Assembly (NCBI GenBank): GCA_934249215.1
Contig: CAKQKN010000093.1
Coordinates: 1-13,775, forward strand
DNA: 13,775 nucleotides
Reading direction: 5' to 3'
Source of the DNA: an uncultured Clostridia bacterium
GTDB taxonomy: Bacteria > Bacillota > Clostridia > Christensenellales > Borkfalkiaceae
Below are positions 8,050 to 13,775 of this stretch, in pieces. The notes below the pieces were generated by a model, which had not been told where the DNA came from, did no database searches, and saw nothing but the letters and a program-made list of their open reading frames with translations. The translations under genes were made by a program, and so were the position numbers. The first letter of the stretch is position 1, and every line of letters starts with the position of its first letter.

Positions 8050-9648
8050 ATGGCGGATAAATTCAGTGCGCTTCCGTATAATCTGGAAGCCGAACAGTCT
8101 TTTTTGGGGTGCGTGCTTGTAGATCAGGAAATACAGCTCGAAATGCTCGCAAACACCTCGGAAGAGGACTTTTATACAGAATCGCATAAGTTGATCGTTC
8201 GCGCGATGAAAGAAATCGTTCGGCAAAACAAGCCGATCGATATCGTCACGCTGTCCGACGAAATGGAGAAAAGCGGAACGCTCTCGAAAGCAGGCGGAAT
8301 GGACTATCTCACCACTCTCGTCACGGGCATGCCATCGAGCGCGAACTATTCGCACTATCGCTCGATCGTGCGACGGGACAGCACGCTCCGTCGGCTCATT
8401 CGAAGTAGCGAAAAAATAGCCGAAGAAGCAAGAAAAAGCACGGACAGCAAAAAAACGCTGATGATGGCAGAAAACGAGATCTTCAGAATTTCCGAGGAAA
8501 ACGAAACTTCGAGCCTCGTTTCTCTCGCCGAAACTTACGATCCGTTGCTTAAAGATCTCGAGGAAATAGAACGCGTGAAGGACTTCAAACGCGGACTTAT
8601 GACGGGATTCACCCGAATAGACGATCTCACGAACGGCTTTAAAAAGGGCAACCTTATCATTCTTGCGGCTCGTCCGTCCGACGGTAAAACCACGCTCGCG
8701 CTCAACATGATGGAAAATATAGCCATTAAACAGAACAAAGTTTGCGCAATGTTCGCTCTCGAAATGACGAAGGAAGAACTCGCGCCGAAACTTCTTTGTT
8801 CGATCGGTAAAGTGCGACTGGACTTTTTGCAGAAAGGCAAACTTTCAGAATCGGACGAAAGCGGATGGAAACGGCTGTGGGAAGCGCGGAAAATTCTCAA
8901 AAAAACGTCCATATACGTGGACGATTCGCCGACGAACAATATCACGACGATCTTGTCAAAGTGCCGCAGACTCAAGGCTACGCACGGGCTCGATCTCATC
9001 GTAGTCGACCACTTGCAACTGATCTATCCCGACGTCAGAAGCGCCGAAAATCGCCAGCAGGAAGTTACCGAGATTTCACGCGGACTGAAAGTTATCGCGA
9101 AAGATCTTAACGTTCCCGTGCTTGCGCTGTCGCAGTTGTCGCGAGGAGTCACGCAGAGAAAGGGAAAACCTATGCTTTCCGACCTTCGCGAATCGGGTTC
9201 GATCGAACAGGACGCGGACATCGTTATGTTCATTTATCGTCCCGACAAGGTCGCCGATCCCAAAGAAGTAGCAACAGGTGCCGTCGAGAAGAACGTCGCG
9301 GAAGTCATTATCGAAAAGAACAGAAGCGGCGATCGCGGAAGCGCGAAACTTTTGTTTAAGGGCGAATATTCGAAGTTCGTTAATTTCACGGGCTACGAGG
9401 GTAACATTCCCGGCGGGTTCAGACCGAAAGAGGACGATAAAGAAGAAGACCGAGCGGCGGGCGATCTCGAAAAGGTCGATGACGGGTTCGATCCCGGCGT
9501 AGTATATTCCGATGCCGACGCTCCGCAAGGCGGCGATTTCTACGGCGGCGATTTCGATTCCGCGGATAGCGTAGGTTCAAGCGACGGCGGTTCGGATTCG
9601 GGCGATAACGACGGCGGTTCGGATTCGGGCGACGTGCTGTTCGACTGA
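8050..9648 (+). CDS. dnaB: Replicative DNA helicase DnaB with an acidic C-terminal tail
   Basis: DnaB (named DnaC in B. subtilis) is the hexameric helicase that unwinds DNA at the replication fork. The N-terminal primase-interacting domain starts with LPYNLEAEQSFLGCVL and covers about 1-110. After a linker, the RecA-like motor domain has Walker A ARPSDGKTT with K213, Walker B DLIVVDHLQL with D320, and SDLRESGSIEQDADIVMFI. At 532 residues it is longer than the usual 440-460. The extra part is the last 73 or so residues, rich in Asp, Gly and Ser (24 acidic, 4 basic), with a duplicated DGGSDSGD and the ending DVLFD. The tail is in frame without stops and probably disordered. AGAGG lies 4 nt before the ATG. 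The stop is only 7 nt from the next start, which suggests cotranscription with sua5. Confidence 0.95.
   Translation: MADKFSALPYNLEAEQSFLGCVLVDQEIQLEMLANTSEEDFYTESHKLIVRAMKEIVRQNKPIDIVTLSDEMEKSGTLSKAGGMDYLTTLVTGMPSSANYSHYRSIVRRDSTLRRLIRSSEKIAEEARKSTDSKKTLMMAENEIFRISEENETSSLVSLAETYDPLLKDLEEIERVKDFKRGLMTGFTRIDDLTNGFKKGNLIILAARPSDGKTTLALNMMENIAIKQNKVCAMFALEMTKEELAPKLLCSIGKVRLDFLQKGKLSESDESGWKRLWEARKILKKTSIYVDDSPTNNITTILSKCRRLKATHGLDLIVVDHLQLIYPDVRSAENRQQEVTEISRGLKVIAKDLNVPVLALSQLSRGVTQRKGKPMLSDLRESGSIEQDADIVMFIYRPDKVADPKEVATGAVEKNVAEVIIEKNRSGDRGSAKLLFKGEYSKFVNFTGYEGNIPGGFRPKEDDKEEDRAAGDLEKVDDGFDPGVVYSDADAPQGGDFYGGDFDSADSVGSSDGGSDSGDNDGGSDSGDVLFD
9582..9632 (+). repeat. 24-nt exact direct repeat inside the dnaB tail
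   Basis: Bases 9582-9605 and 9609-9632 are identical over 24 nt, separated by 3 nt, so the period is 27 nt or nine codons. They encode two copies of DGGSDSGD. Slippage or recombination between copies would change the tail by nine residues without breaking the frame. Confidence 0.85.
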
Positions 9649-9655
9649 TAAAAAA

Positions 9656-10651
9656 ATGGAAACGTTAATAATGCCGATCGACGCTCGTTCGCTCGAGCGT
9701 TCGTTAAAACTCATAAAAAGCGGTGAACTCGTCGCATTCCCGACGGAAACGGTATACGGGCTCGGCGCGCTTGCCACCGACGACGAAGCGATAAAAAAAG
9801 TGTATGCGGTAAAAGGCAGACCGTCGGACAACCCGCTCATCGTTCATGTACATAAAGATTACGACATATCGTCGCTCGTCGAGGATTTCGGCGGCTATAC
9901 CGAAAAACTGCGCGAAGCGTTCCTTCCGGGTCCGCTTACAATAGTTTACAAAAGCAAAAAGAAAGTTTCGCCGCTCGTTTCGTGCGGGCTGGACACGGTC
10001 GCGATACGCGTTCCGAAAAGTGAAGCGGCGCAGGAATTTTTAAGATACTTAAATCTTCCGATCGCGGCTCCTTCCGCGAATATTTCAAAGCACGTCAGCC
10101 CCGTGACCGCGATACACGTCTTTAACGATTTCAACGGAAAAATCCCTCTGATTCTCGACGGCGGTCGGTGCGATGGCGGTATCGAAAGCACGGTGCTTGA
10201 CGCAACGGGCGAAGCCCCCGTGATTTTGCGGAAAGGGCTTGTAACGGCGGAAATGGTCGCAAAAGTATGCGGCAAATGCACTTATGCGGACGAAAACACG
10301 GTCGGCAAAACCAAGTCGCCCGGGATGAAATACAGACATTATTGTCCGTCCACCGAAACGACTTTGTTTAAAAGAAGCGAGCTCGGCGACGCGCTGGCGC
10401 TGTACGACGAATACGCTTCAGGCGGAAAAAAGCCCGTACTGCTCGTCGACGGCGAAATGGCTGAAAAGACCGGCGAAAGGGAAAAACTTCTGCTCGGGAA
10501 CACGGGCGAGGAAATGGCGGCGAACCTTTACGAACTTTTGCGTGAAGGGGAAAAATACGACCTTATCATCGGGTTCGAACTCGACGTTAAGGACGAAGTG
10601 ATGCTCAGCGTAAACAATCGATACTCGAAAGCGTTCTATAAAAACAACTGA
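9656..10651 (+). CDS. ywlC: L-threonylcarbamoyladenylate synthase (Sua5/YrdC type)
   Basis: The enzyme makes threonylcarbamoyl-AMP from threonine, bicarbonate and ATP, the first step of N6-threonylcarbamoyladenosine (t6A) formation at tRNA position 37. The 331-residue protein is the long Sua5 form. The YrdC domain (about 1-205) has GELVAFPTETVYGLGALA (23-40), VKGRPSDNPLIVH (52-64) and SANISKH. The linker motif SPGMKYRHYCP at 221-231 leads into the C-terminal Sua5 domain. ATG 9656 keeps a short strand before the YrdC core as in relatives; ATG 9671 is the alternative. Neither has a strong Shine-Dalgarno site, and the 7-nt gap after dnaB suggests translational coupling. In B. subtilis the same gene is ywlC, next to ywlE and rpiB as here. 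Confidence 0.94.
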   Translation: METLIMPIDARSLERSLKLIKSGELVAFPTETVYGLGALATDDEAIKKVYAVKGRPSDNPLIVHVHKDYDISSLVEDFGGYTEKLREAFLPGPLTIVYKSKKKVSPLVSCGLDTVAIRVPKSEAAQEFLRYLNLPIAAPSANISKHVSPVTAIHVFNDFNGKIPLILDGGRCDGGIESTVLDATGEAPVILRKGLVTAEMVAKVCGKCTYADENTVGKTKSPGMKYRHYCPSTETTLFKRSELGDALALYDEYASGGKKPVLLVDGEMAEKTGEREKLLLGNTGEEMAANLYELLREGEKYDLIIGFELDVKDEVMLSVNNRYSKAFYKNN

Positions 10652-10660
10652 AAAAAGAAA

Positions 10661-11092
10661 ATGATTAAAATACTGTTCGTTTGCACGGGTAACACATGCC
10701 GAAGTCCGATGGCTGAATATATTCTCAAAGATCTGCTTAAAAAAACGCAGACCGAGGGGGTAAAGGTTTCGTCCGCGGGAATATCGGTCGGAGCGGACGA
10801 CTCGATAAACGAAAAAGCGAAAGCCGCGCTTAAAAAACACGATATCGTCATCAGACGGTTCAAACCGAAACAGGTGACGGCTGAACTTTGCCGCAAACAA
10901 AGCGCGGTGATATGTATGACTGCAGCGCACAAACTCCGCTTTGTCGGATTCGACAACGTATACACGCTCGGCGAACTCACCGGGTGCGGCGACGTGCCCG
11001 ATCCCTACGGGCTCGATCAAACCGCATACGACGACTGCGCAAAAGCGCTTTTCGCCGCTTGCGAAAAACTCTTCGCATTACTGAAAAAATAA
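10661..11092 (+). CDS. ywlE: Protein-arginine phosphatase (low-molecular-weight phosphatase family, YwlE-like)
   Basis: The 143-residue protein is a low-molecular-weight phosphatase. The P-loop is C8-T-G-N-T12-C-R14-S, fitting CX5RS, with C8 as nucleophile and R14 binding phosphate. The general-acid Asp is D114 in VPDPYG. In B. subtilis YwlE, threonine at the fifth P-loop position selects phospho-arginine, while tyrosine phosphatases carry a bulkier residue such as Ile. T12 here matches the arginine type. The likely role is to reverse McsB-type arginine phosphorylation in protein quality control; mcsB is not in the window. The gene begins 9 nt after sua5 with only an A-rich stretch before the ATG, so coupling to the upstream gene is likely. 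The same neighbours occur in the B. subtilis ywl cluster. Confidence 0.9.
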   Translation: MIKILFVCTGNTCRSPMAEYILKDLLKKTQTEGVKVSSAGISVGADDSINEKAKAALKKHDIVIRRFKPKQVTAELCRKQSAVICMTAAHKLRFVGFDNVYTLGELTGCGDVPDPYGLDQTAYDDCAKALFAACEKLFALLKK

Positions 11093-11104
11093 TAAAAAGC
11101 GGTC

Positions 11105-11120
11105 TATACGTCGATTATCG
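11105..11120 (+). promoter_or_regulatory. Candidate operator, copy 1 (before rpiB)
   Basis: tatacgtcgattatcg occurs here in the 68-nt gap before rpiB and recurs with one change (tataagtcgattatcg) at 11710-11725 before upp. Its end, CGAT-T-ATCG, is a 9-bp palindrome, as expected of a site for a dimeric regulator. Flanking A- and T-tracts are also alike in the two copies. No regulator is encoded nearby, and the function is unproven. Confidence 0.35.
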
Positions 11121-11160
11121 CTGCTTTTGCTCGGATCGGCGTTGACTTGCGGGAGAAAAA

Positions 11161-11613
11161 ATGAAAATTGCTTTGGGAAACGATCATGCCGGAACGGGGC
11201 TGAAATTTATCGTTAAAGAACATCTCGAAAAACAGGGTTACGAGGTAATAAATCTCGGAACGGACGATACCGCAAGCGTGGATTATCCCGACTATGCGAA
11301 AAAAGTCGCGTCCGCCGTAAAAAGCGGCGAAGCCGAACTCGGGATTCTCATTTGCGGAACCGGCGTCGGAATGAGCATTGCCGCTAACAAATTCCGCGGT
11401 ATACGCGCGTCCCTTTGCGGCGACTGCTTTTCCGCGGAAATGACGAGGCGACACAACGACTCCAATATTTTGTGCCTCGGCGCGCGCGTAACGGGTTCCG
11501 ACCTTGCTCTGCGAATCGTCGATATTTATCTTAAAACGCAGTTCGAGGGCGGCAGACACTCCGCAAGAGTAGCCAAAATCAAAGAAATCGAAAACGAGGA
11601 ATACGGCGAATAA
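11161..11613 (+). CDS. rpiB: Ribose 5-phosphate isomerase B
   Basis: RpiB interconverts ribose 5-phosphate and ribulose 5-phosphate in the non-oxidative pentose phosphate pathway. At 150 residues it has the usual length. It starts with MKIALGNDHAGTGLK (D8, H9), carries the active-site Cys at C65 in LICGTGVGMSIAANK, and has RRHNDSNILCLGAR with H98 and N99, as in RpiB of the RpiB/LacAB family. The C65 and GTG features fit the isomerase; allose- or galactose-phosphate isomerase activity cannot be excluded by sequence alone. GGGAG at 11151-11155 lies 5 nt before the ATG. The product, after conversion to PRPP, is the co-substrate of the enzyme encoded next (Upp). Confidence 0.93.
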   Translation: MKIALGNDHAGTGLKFIVKEHLEKQGYEVINLGTDDTASVDYPDYAKKVASAVKSGEAELGILICGTGVGMSIAANKFRGIRASLCGDCFSAEMTRRHNDSNILCLGARVTGSDLALRIVDIYLKTQFEGGRHSARVAKIKEIENEEYGE

Positions 11614-11695
11614 CCGTTCCGTCAAGCGTTGCCGCCTGCGTACAAAGAGTGCCGACGAGTGGTCATAAAGCGGACGATCTGAAACGAACTATATA

Positions 11696-11735
11696 GTAAA
11701 AAACGCGCGTATAAGTCGATTATCGAACTTTTTAC
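11696..11735 (+). promoter_or_regulatory. Candidate operator, copy 2, within an inverted repeat (before upp)
   Basis: The second copy of the 16-bp motif (11710-11725) lies between GTAAAAA (11696-11702) and its exact inverse TTTTTAC (11729-11735). The palindrome actatatagt lies just outside at 11689-11698. The whole rpiB-upp gap is 203 nt with no ORF, and I could not assign a convincing -35/-10 pair in it. The last part carries the upp ribosome binding site, GGAG at 11803-11806. Confidence 0.35.
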
Positions 11736-11816
11736 ATAAAAGTCGCGCCCGACGAAACTCGGAGCCGATCTGAAAAATTCAATAAGTTACTAATTTTAAC
11801 ACGGAGATAAAAAGCA

Positions 11817-12452
11817 ATGAACACAACCAACTTTCACGTACTCAATCACCCCCTCATTCAACATAAGATCACGAACATCAGAAAAAAAGAGACCAACACG
11901 AAAGACTTCAGAGATTTGGTTGATGAAATCTCCCTTCTCATGGCGTACGAAGTAACTCGCAATCTTCCGCTCGAAGAAATCGAGATCGAAACGCCCATCT
12001 GCAAGACGAAAAGCAAAATCGTCGCGGGAAGAAGCATCGGCGTAATTCCCATTCTGCGTGCCGGGCTCGGTATGGTGAACGGAATTCTTTCTCTCGTTCC
12101 CAACGCGAAAGTCGGTCACATCGGACTTTATCGCGATCCCGAAACGCACATGCCGATCGAATATTATTGCAAACTTCCCGTCGATGCGGAGGAAAGAACG
12201 CTCATCGTAGTAGATCCGATGCTCGCCACCGGCGGAAGCGCGATCGCTGCTATCAGCGCAATCAAACAGCGCGGTTGCAAGGATATTAAGCTTATGAACC
12301 TCATCGCTGCGCCCGAGGGTGTCGAAGCCGTTCAGAAAGCGCACCCCGACGTGGAAATATTCGTTGCCGCGCTCGACGAAAAACTCAACGAAAACGCATA
12401 CATAATTCCGGGACTCGGCGACGCCGGTGACAGACTTTTCGGAACGAAGTAA
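11817..12452 (+). CDS. upp: Uracil phosphoribosyltransferase
   Basis: Upp joins uracil to PRPP to give UMP and pyrophosphate, salvaging free uracil in the cytoplasm. The protein is 211 residues, typical for the family (about 208-210). The PRPP-binding loop is VVDPMLATGGSA (131-142), the upstream RAGLGM is at 81-86, and the uracil-binding end is YIIPGLGDAGDR near the C-terminus. GGAG at 11803-11806 lies 10 nt before the ATG, a slightly long spacing. Its place after sua5, ywlE and rpiB resembles the B. subtilis order, though glyA and other members are missing here. Confidence 0.96.
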   Translation: MNTTNFHVLNHPLIQHKITNIRKKETNTKDFRDLVDEISLLMAYEVTRNLPLEEIEIETPICKTKSKIVAGRSIGVIPILRAGLGMVNGILSLVPNAKVGHIGLYRDPETHMPIEYYCKLPVDAEERTLIVVDPMLATGGSAIAAISAIKQRGCKDIKLMNLIAAPEGVEAVQKAHPDVEIFVAALDEKLNENAYIIPGLGDAGDRLFGTK

Positions 12453-12510
12453 ATCGTGCGCTTAACGGATAGTCGCTTTTTCGCGGCGAACCTTTCGGCT
12501 CGATTTAAAC

Positions 12511-12528
12511 TATAATAGAACGTAGTTC
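12511..12528 (+). promoter_or_regulatory. Candidate promoter -10 and overlapping palindrome for galU
   Basis: A perfect TATAAT (12511-12516) lies 107 nt before the galU start, but no good -35 box is seen 16-19 nt upstream. Transcription would start near 12523, inside the palindrome GAAC-gta-GTTC (12518-12528), which could be an operator. Confidence 0.4.
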
Positions 12529-12557
12529 AAAAGCGATTTTCGCATAAAAAAATTGAA

Positions 12558-12611
12558 CGCGGACGGGATAACCCGCGGAGTAAAATCCGCGGGGGGCTTC
12601 CTTTCCCCGCG
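12558..12611 (+). promoter_or_regulatory. GC-rich leader of galU with alternative hairpins
   Basis: The galU leader holds competing inverted repeats: CGCGG (12558-12562) with CCGCG (12573-12577); CCGCGG (12573-12578) with CCGCGG (12587-12592); and CGCGGGG (12588-12594) with CCCCGCG (12605-12611). The middle pairing shares bases with both others, so only the first and third can coexist. The third stem ends 2 nt before the GAGGAG ribosome binding site (12613-12618). No known riboswitch consensus was recognised. Confidence 0.4.
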
Positions 12612-12622
12612 CGAGGAGCATA

Positions 12623-13495
12623 ATGCAAAAAATCAAAAAGGCCGTTATCCCGGTCGCGGGTTACGGCACTCGCTTTCTTCCTTTTACGAAAGCCGTTCCG
12701 AAGGCAATGTTGCCGATAATAAACAAACCCGCGGTGCAAATCGTCGTCGAAGAAGCCGTTAAAAGCGGAATCGAGGAGATATATCTCATCGTCGGTCAGC
12801 ATAAGGATATCATCGAACAGCATTTCATACCCGCGCCCGACCTCGAAAAGCATCTTGCGGACGCCGGGGCAATTGATTTTCTCGAATGCGTGCGAAAGCT
12901 TAACGACCTTGCCGAAATAACTTGCATCGTTCAGGAAAAGCAGACGGGGACGGGGAGCGCTGTTCTGTGCGCGGAGAAATATCTTGGCGACGAGCCGTTC
13001 GCCGTTATGTTCGGCGACGACGTCATGATGTCGGACACGCCCGTAATCGGTCAGCTTGCCGAGTCTTTTCTCGAAACGGGTAAAACCACGCTCGGCGTAA
13101 AGAACGTCGGTTTCGAAAACGTGGTCAAATACGCATCCGTGGAATACGCCGAAAAAAACGGGAATCTCTTCGAAGTCACCGCGATAACCGAAAAACCGGA
13201 CGCGGGTACGGCAAAAAGCGATCTTGCGCCTCTCGGCAGATACATATTGCGCGGCGGGTTCTGCGAACTCATAAAGCGTCTTAAACCGGGCAAGAACAAC
13301 GAGTATCAACTGACCGACGCATTCACTTTCGACGTAAAGGAAAACGGCGTGAACGCATACGCTTTCGAGGGAAAGCGCTACGACATGGGCGACGTTTCGG
13401 GATTTTTACAGGCGAACGTGGATTTTGCGCTTGTCGATTCGCGCTATGCCGAAAAACTGAAAGCGCATCTGAAAACGCTGAATTTAGACAAATAA
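12623..13495 (+). CDS. galU: UTP-glucose-1-phosphate uridylyltransferase
   Basis: GalU makes UDP-glucose from UTP and glucose 1-phosphate, supplying glucosyl groups for glycolipids, teichoic acids or polysaccharide. The 290-residue protein has the nucleotide-binding start IPVAGYGTRFLPFTKAVPKAMLPI (about 9-32, K27 in PKAML), VVEEAVKSGIEEIYLIVGQHK, the FGDDV metal-binding segment, ITEKP, and RYDMGDVSGFLQANVDFAL near the end. Two details differ from the Escherichia coli pattern: the glycine-rich loop is GTGSAV rather than GLGHAV, and GKRYDMGD replaces GKRYDCGS. Clostridial relatives vary here too, so function is probably kept. AGGAG at 12614-12618 lies 4 nt before the ATG. It has a structured leader and a possible promoter of its own. 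No sugar-pathway genes lie next to it in view. Confidence 0.92.
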   Translation: MQKIKKAVIPVAGYGTRFLPFTKAVPKAMLPIINKPAVQIVVEEAVKSGIEEIYLIVGQHKDIIEQHFIPAPDLEKHLADAGAIDFLECVRKLNDLAEITCIVQEKQTGTGSAVLCAEKYLGDEPFAVMFGDDVMMSDTPVIGQLAESFLETGKTTLGVKNVGFENVVKYASVEYAEKNGNLFEVTAITEKPDAGTAKSDLAPLGRYILRGGFCELIKRLKPGKNNEYQLTDAFTFDVKENGVNAYAFEGKRYDMGDVSGFLQANVDFALVDSRYAEKLKAHLKTLNLDK

Positions 13496-13510
13496 TCGGA
13501 TAAACGACGG

Positions 13511-13539
13511 TTCGTCGGAACAGGCGAAAGGCGTTTTTT
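13511..13539 (+). terminator. Weak candidate terminator after galU
   Basis: TTCGTC (13511-13516) pairs with GGCGAA (13523-13528), with one G-U pair and a 6-nt loop; a T6 run follows at 13534-13539 after a 5-nt spacer. The stem is short and the spacer longer than ideal. A competing CGACG/CGTCG hairpin sits at 13505-13517. Confidence 0.35.
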
Positions 13540-13555
13540 GCGCGAACAGACGACG

Positions 13556-13592
13556 AAAAAAATATTAAGACAGCATAGGGATTCCATTCGTC
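13556..13592 (-). terminator. Terminator-like hairpin and U-tract on the minus strand
   Basis: Read on the minus strand, 13592 to 13569 folds as a hairpin (GAC/GTC at the base, then a bulge, a mismatch and ATGG/CTAT including one G-U pair). It is followed by TTAATATTTTTTT, with seven T residues from 13562 to 13556. The hairpin abuts the outer stem of the structured element at 13593. The G-U pair would be a C-A mismatch on the + strand, which favours minus-strand transcription. Confidence 0.45.
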
Positions 13593-13775
13593 ATCACTAA
13601 CTATTTTTGCGGGAATAAATCGGTTTTTGCTGTGTTAAACTCCCATCAACGTACGGCAAGTACGATTTCGGTCGTTTGCCTTGCAAAAACCGTACCGCAA
13701 GACGGCGATTTCTTCACCGCAAAAATGCGTAGCACCGAAAAGAGCTAAAAAGTCGCCTTTTCGGTAATTAGTGAT
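13593..13775 (-). ncRNA. Highly structured non-coding element; candidate minus-strand RNA or palindromic mobile repeat
   Basis: These 183 bases have no credible ORF; the best reading is about 29-38 codons without a start context. They are tiled by nested inverted repeats. P1: ATCACTAACT (13593-13602) with AATTAGTGAT (13766-13775). P2: ATTTTTGCGG (13603-13612) with CCGCAAAAAT (13717-13726), perfect. P3: ACCGAAAAG (13734-13742) with CTTTTCGGT (13757-13765), perfect. P4: CGGTTTTTGC (13621-13630) with GCAAAAACCG (13683-13692), perfect. P5: GGCAA and ACGA (13655-13659, 13662-13665) with TCGT and TTGCC (13672-13680), with a 2-nt bulge. P2 and P3 directly abut P1, giving a three-way junction with little unpaired sequence. 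The one flaw in P1 (13601/13767) is C-A on the + strand but G-U on the minus strand. With the terminator at 13556-13592 this suggests an RNA of at least 220 nt read toward galU. I could not match it to tmRNA, RNase P, SRP or 6S RNA. A MITE-like dispersed repeat is the main alternative. Confidence 0.5.

Noticed and set aside
12527..13309. 260-codon open frame on the minus strand
   Set aside because: It is antisense to galU, whose family motifs are clear; the composition is that of a codon-bias shadow.
13643..13765. Short minus-strand reading frames of about 29-38 codons inside the structured element
   Set aside because: They lack a start codon with a ribosome binding site and coincide with nested base-paired stems that better explain the sequence.
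1..13775. CRISPR array, transposase, tRNA or rRNA genes
   Set aside because: No spaced repeat array, no transposase-like protein and no tRNA- or rRNA-like sequence was seen on either strand.

Overview
The window reads as a chromosomal segment of a low-to-mid G+C Gram-positive bacterium, most likely an uncultured member of class Clostridia. The support is the gene order tsaC/sua5 (ywlC) - arginine phosphatase (ywlE) - rpiB (ywlF) - upp, which resembles the Bacillus subtilis ywl-upp region, together with a DegV protein, a PepF-type peptidase and AGGAG-type ribosome binding sites before most genes. Codon use looks uniform (many gaa, tcg, gcg, ggc), and nothing in the genes themselves suggests recent transfer. 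The lineage is an inference; there is no rRNA in view.

Layout. Every protein gene is on the + strand. The left edge cuts into sbcC, leaving its C-terminal 580 codons (end 1745). Next are an alpha/beta-hydrolase-fold protein with a C-terminal beta-rich region and an apparently destroyed catalytic triad (1962-3665), signal peptidase I (3752-4414), a DegV fatty-acid-binding protein (4542-5390), an unrecognised two-helix membrane protein (about 5528-6058) and oligoendopeptidase F (6142-7920). The second half starts with the replicative helicase dnaB (8050-9648), which has a long acidic low-complexity tail. dnaB is packed against sua5 (9656-10651) and the arginine phosphatase gene (10661-11092) with gaps of 7 and 9 nt. 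rpiB (11161-11613), upp (11817-12452) and galU (12623-13495) follow, each behind its own leader.

How the genes work together. Most are housekeeping genes: DNA break processing (sbcC), protein export and peptide turnover (lepB, pepF), replication (dnaB), tRNA t6A37 synthesis (sua5), protein-arginine phosphate removal (ywlE), pentose phosphate metabolism (rpiB), uracil salvage (upp) and UDP-glucose supply (galU). Several leaders contain inverted or direct repeats that may be regulatory.

The most interesting part is the last 220 bases (13556-13775). They contain no plausible gene but are tiled by nested inverted repeats: a 10-bp outer stem, two perfect internal 10-bp stems and two further hairpins, with a terminator-like hairpin and U-tract at one side. 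Two imperfect pairs are G-U wobbles only if the minus strand is transcribed. This points to a structured minus-strand RNA, or a palindromic mobile repeat, converging on galU. The window ends on the outermost paired base, as if an assembly broke at the edge of a dispersed repeat.
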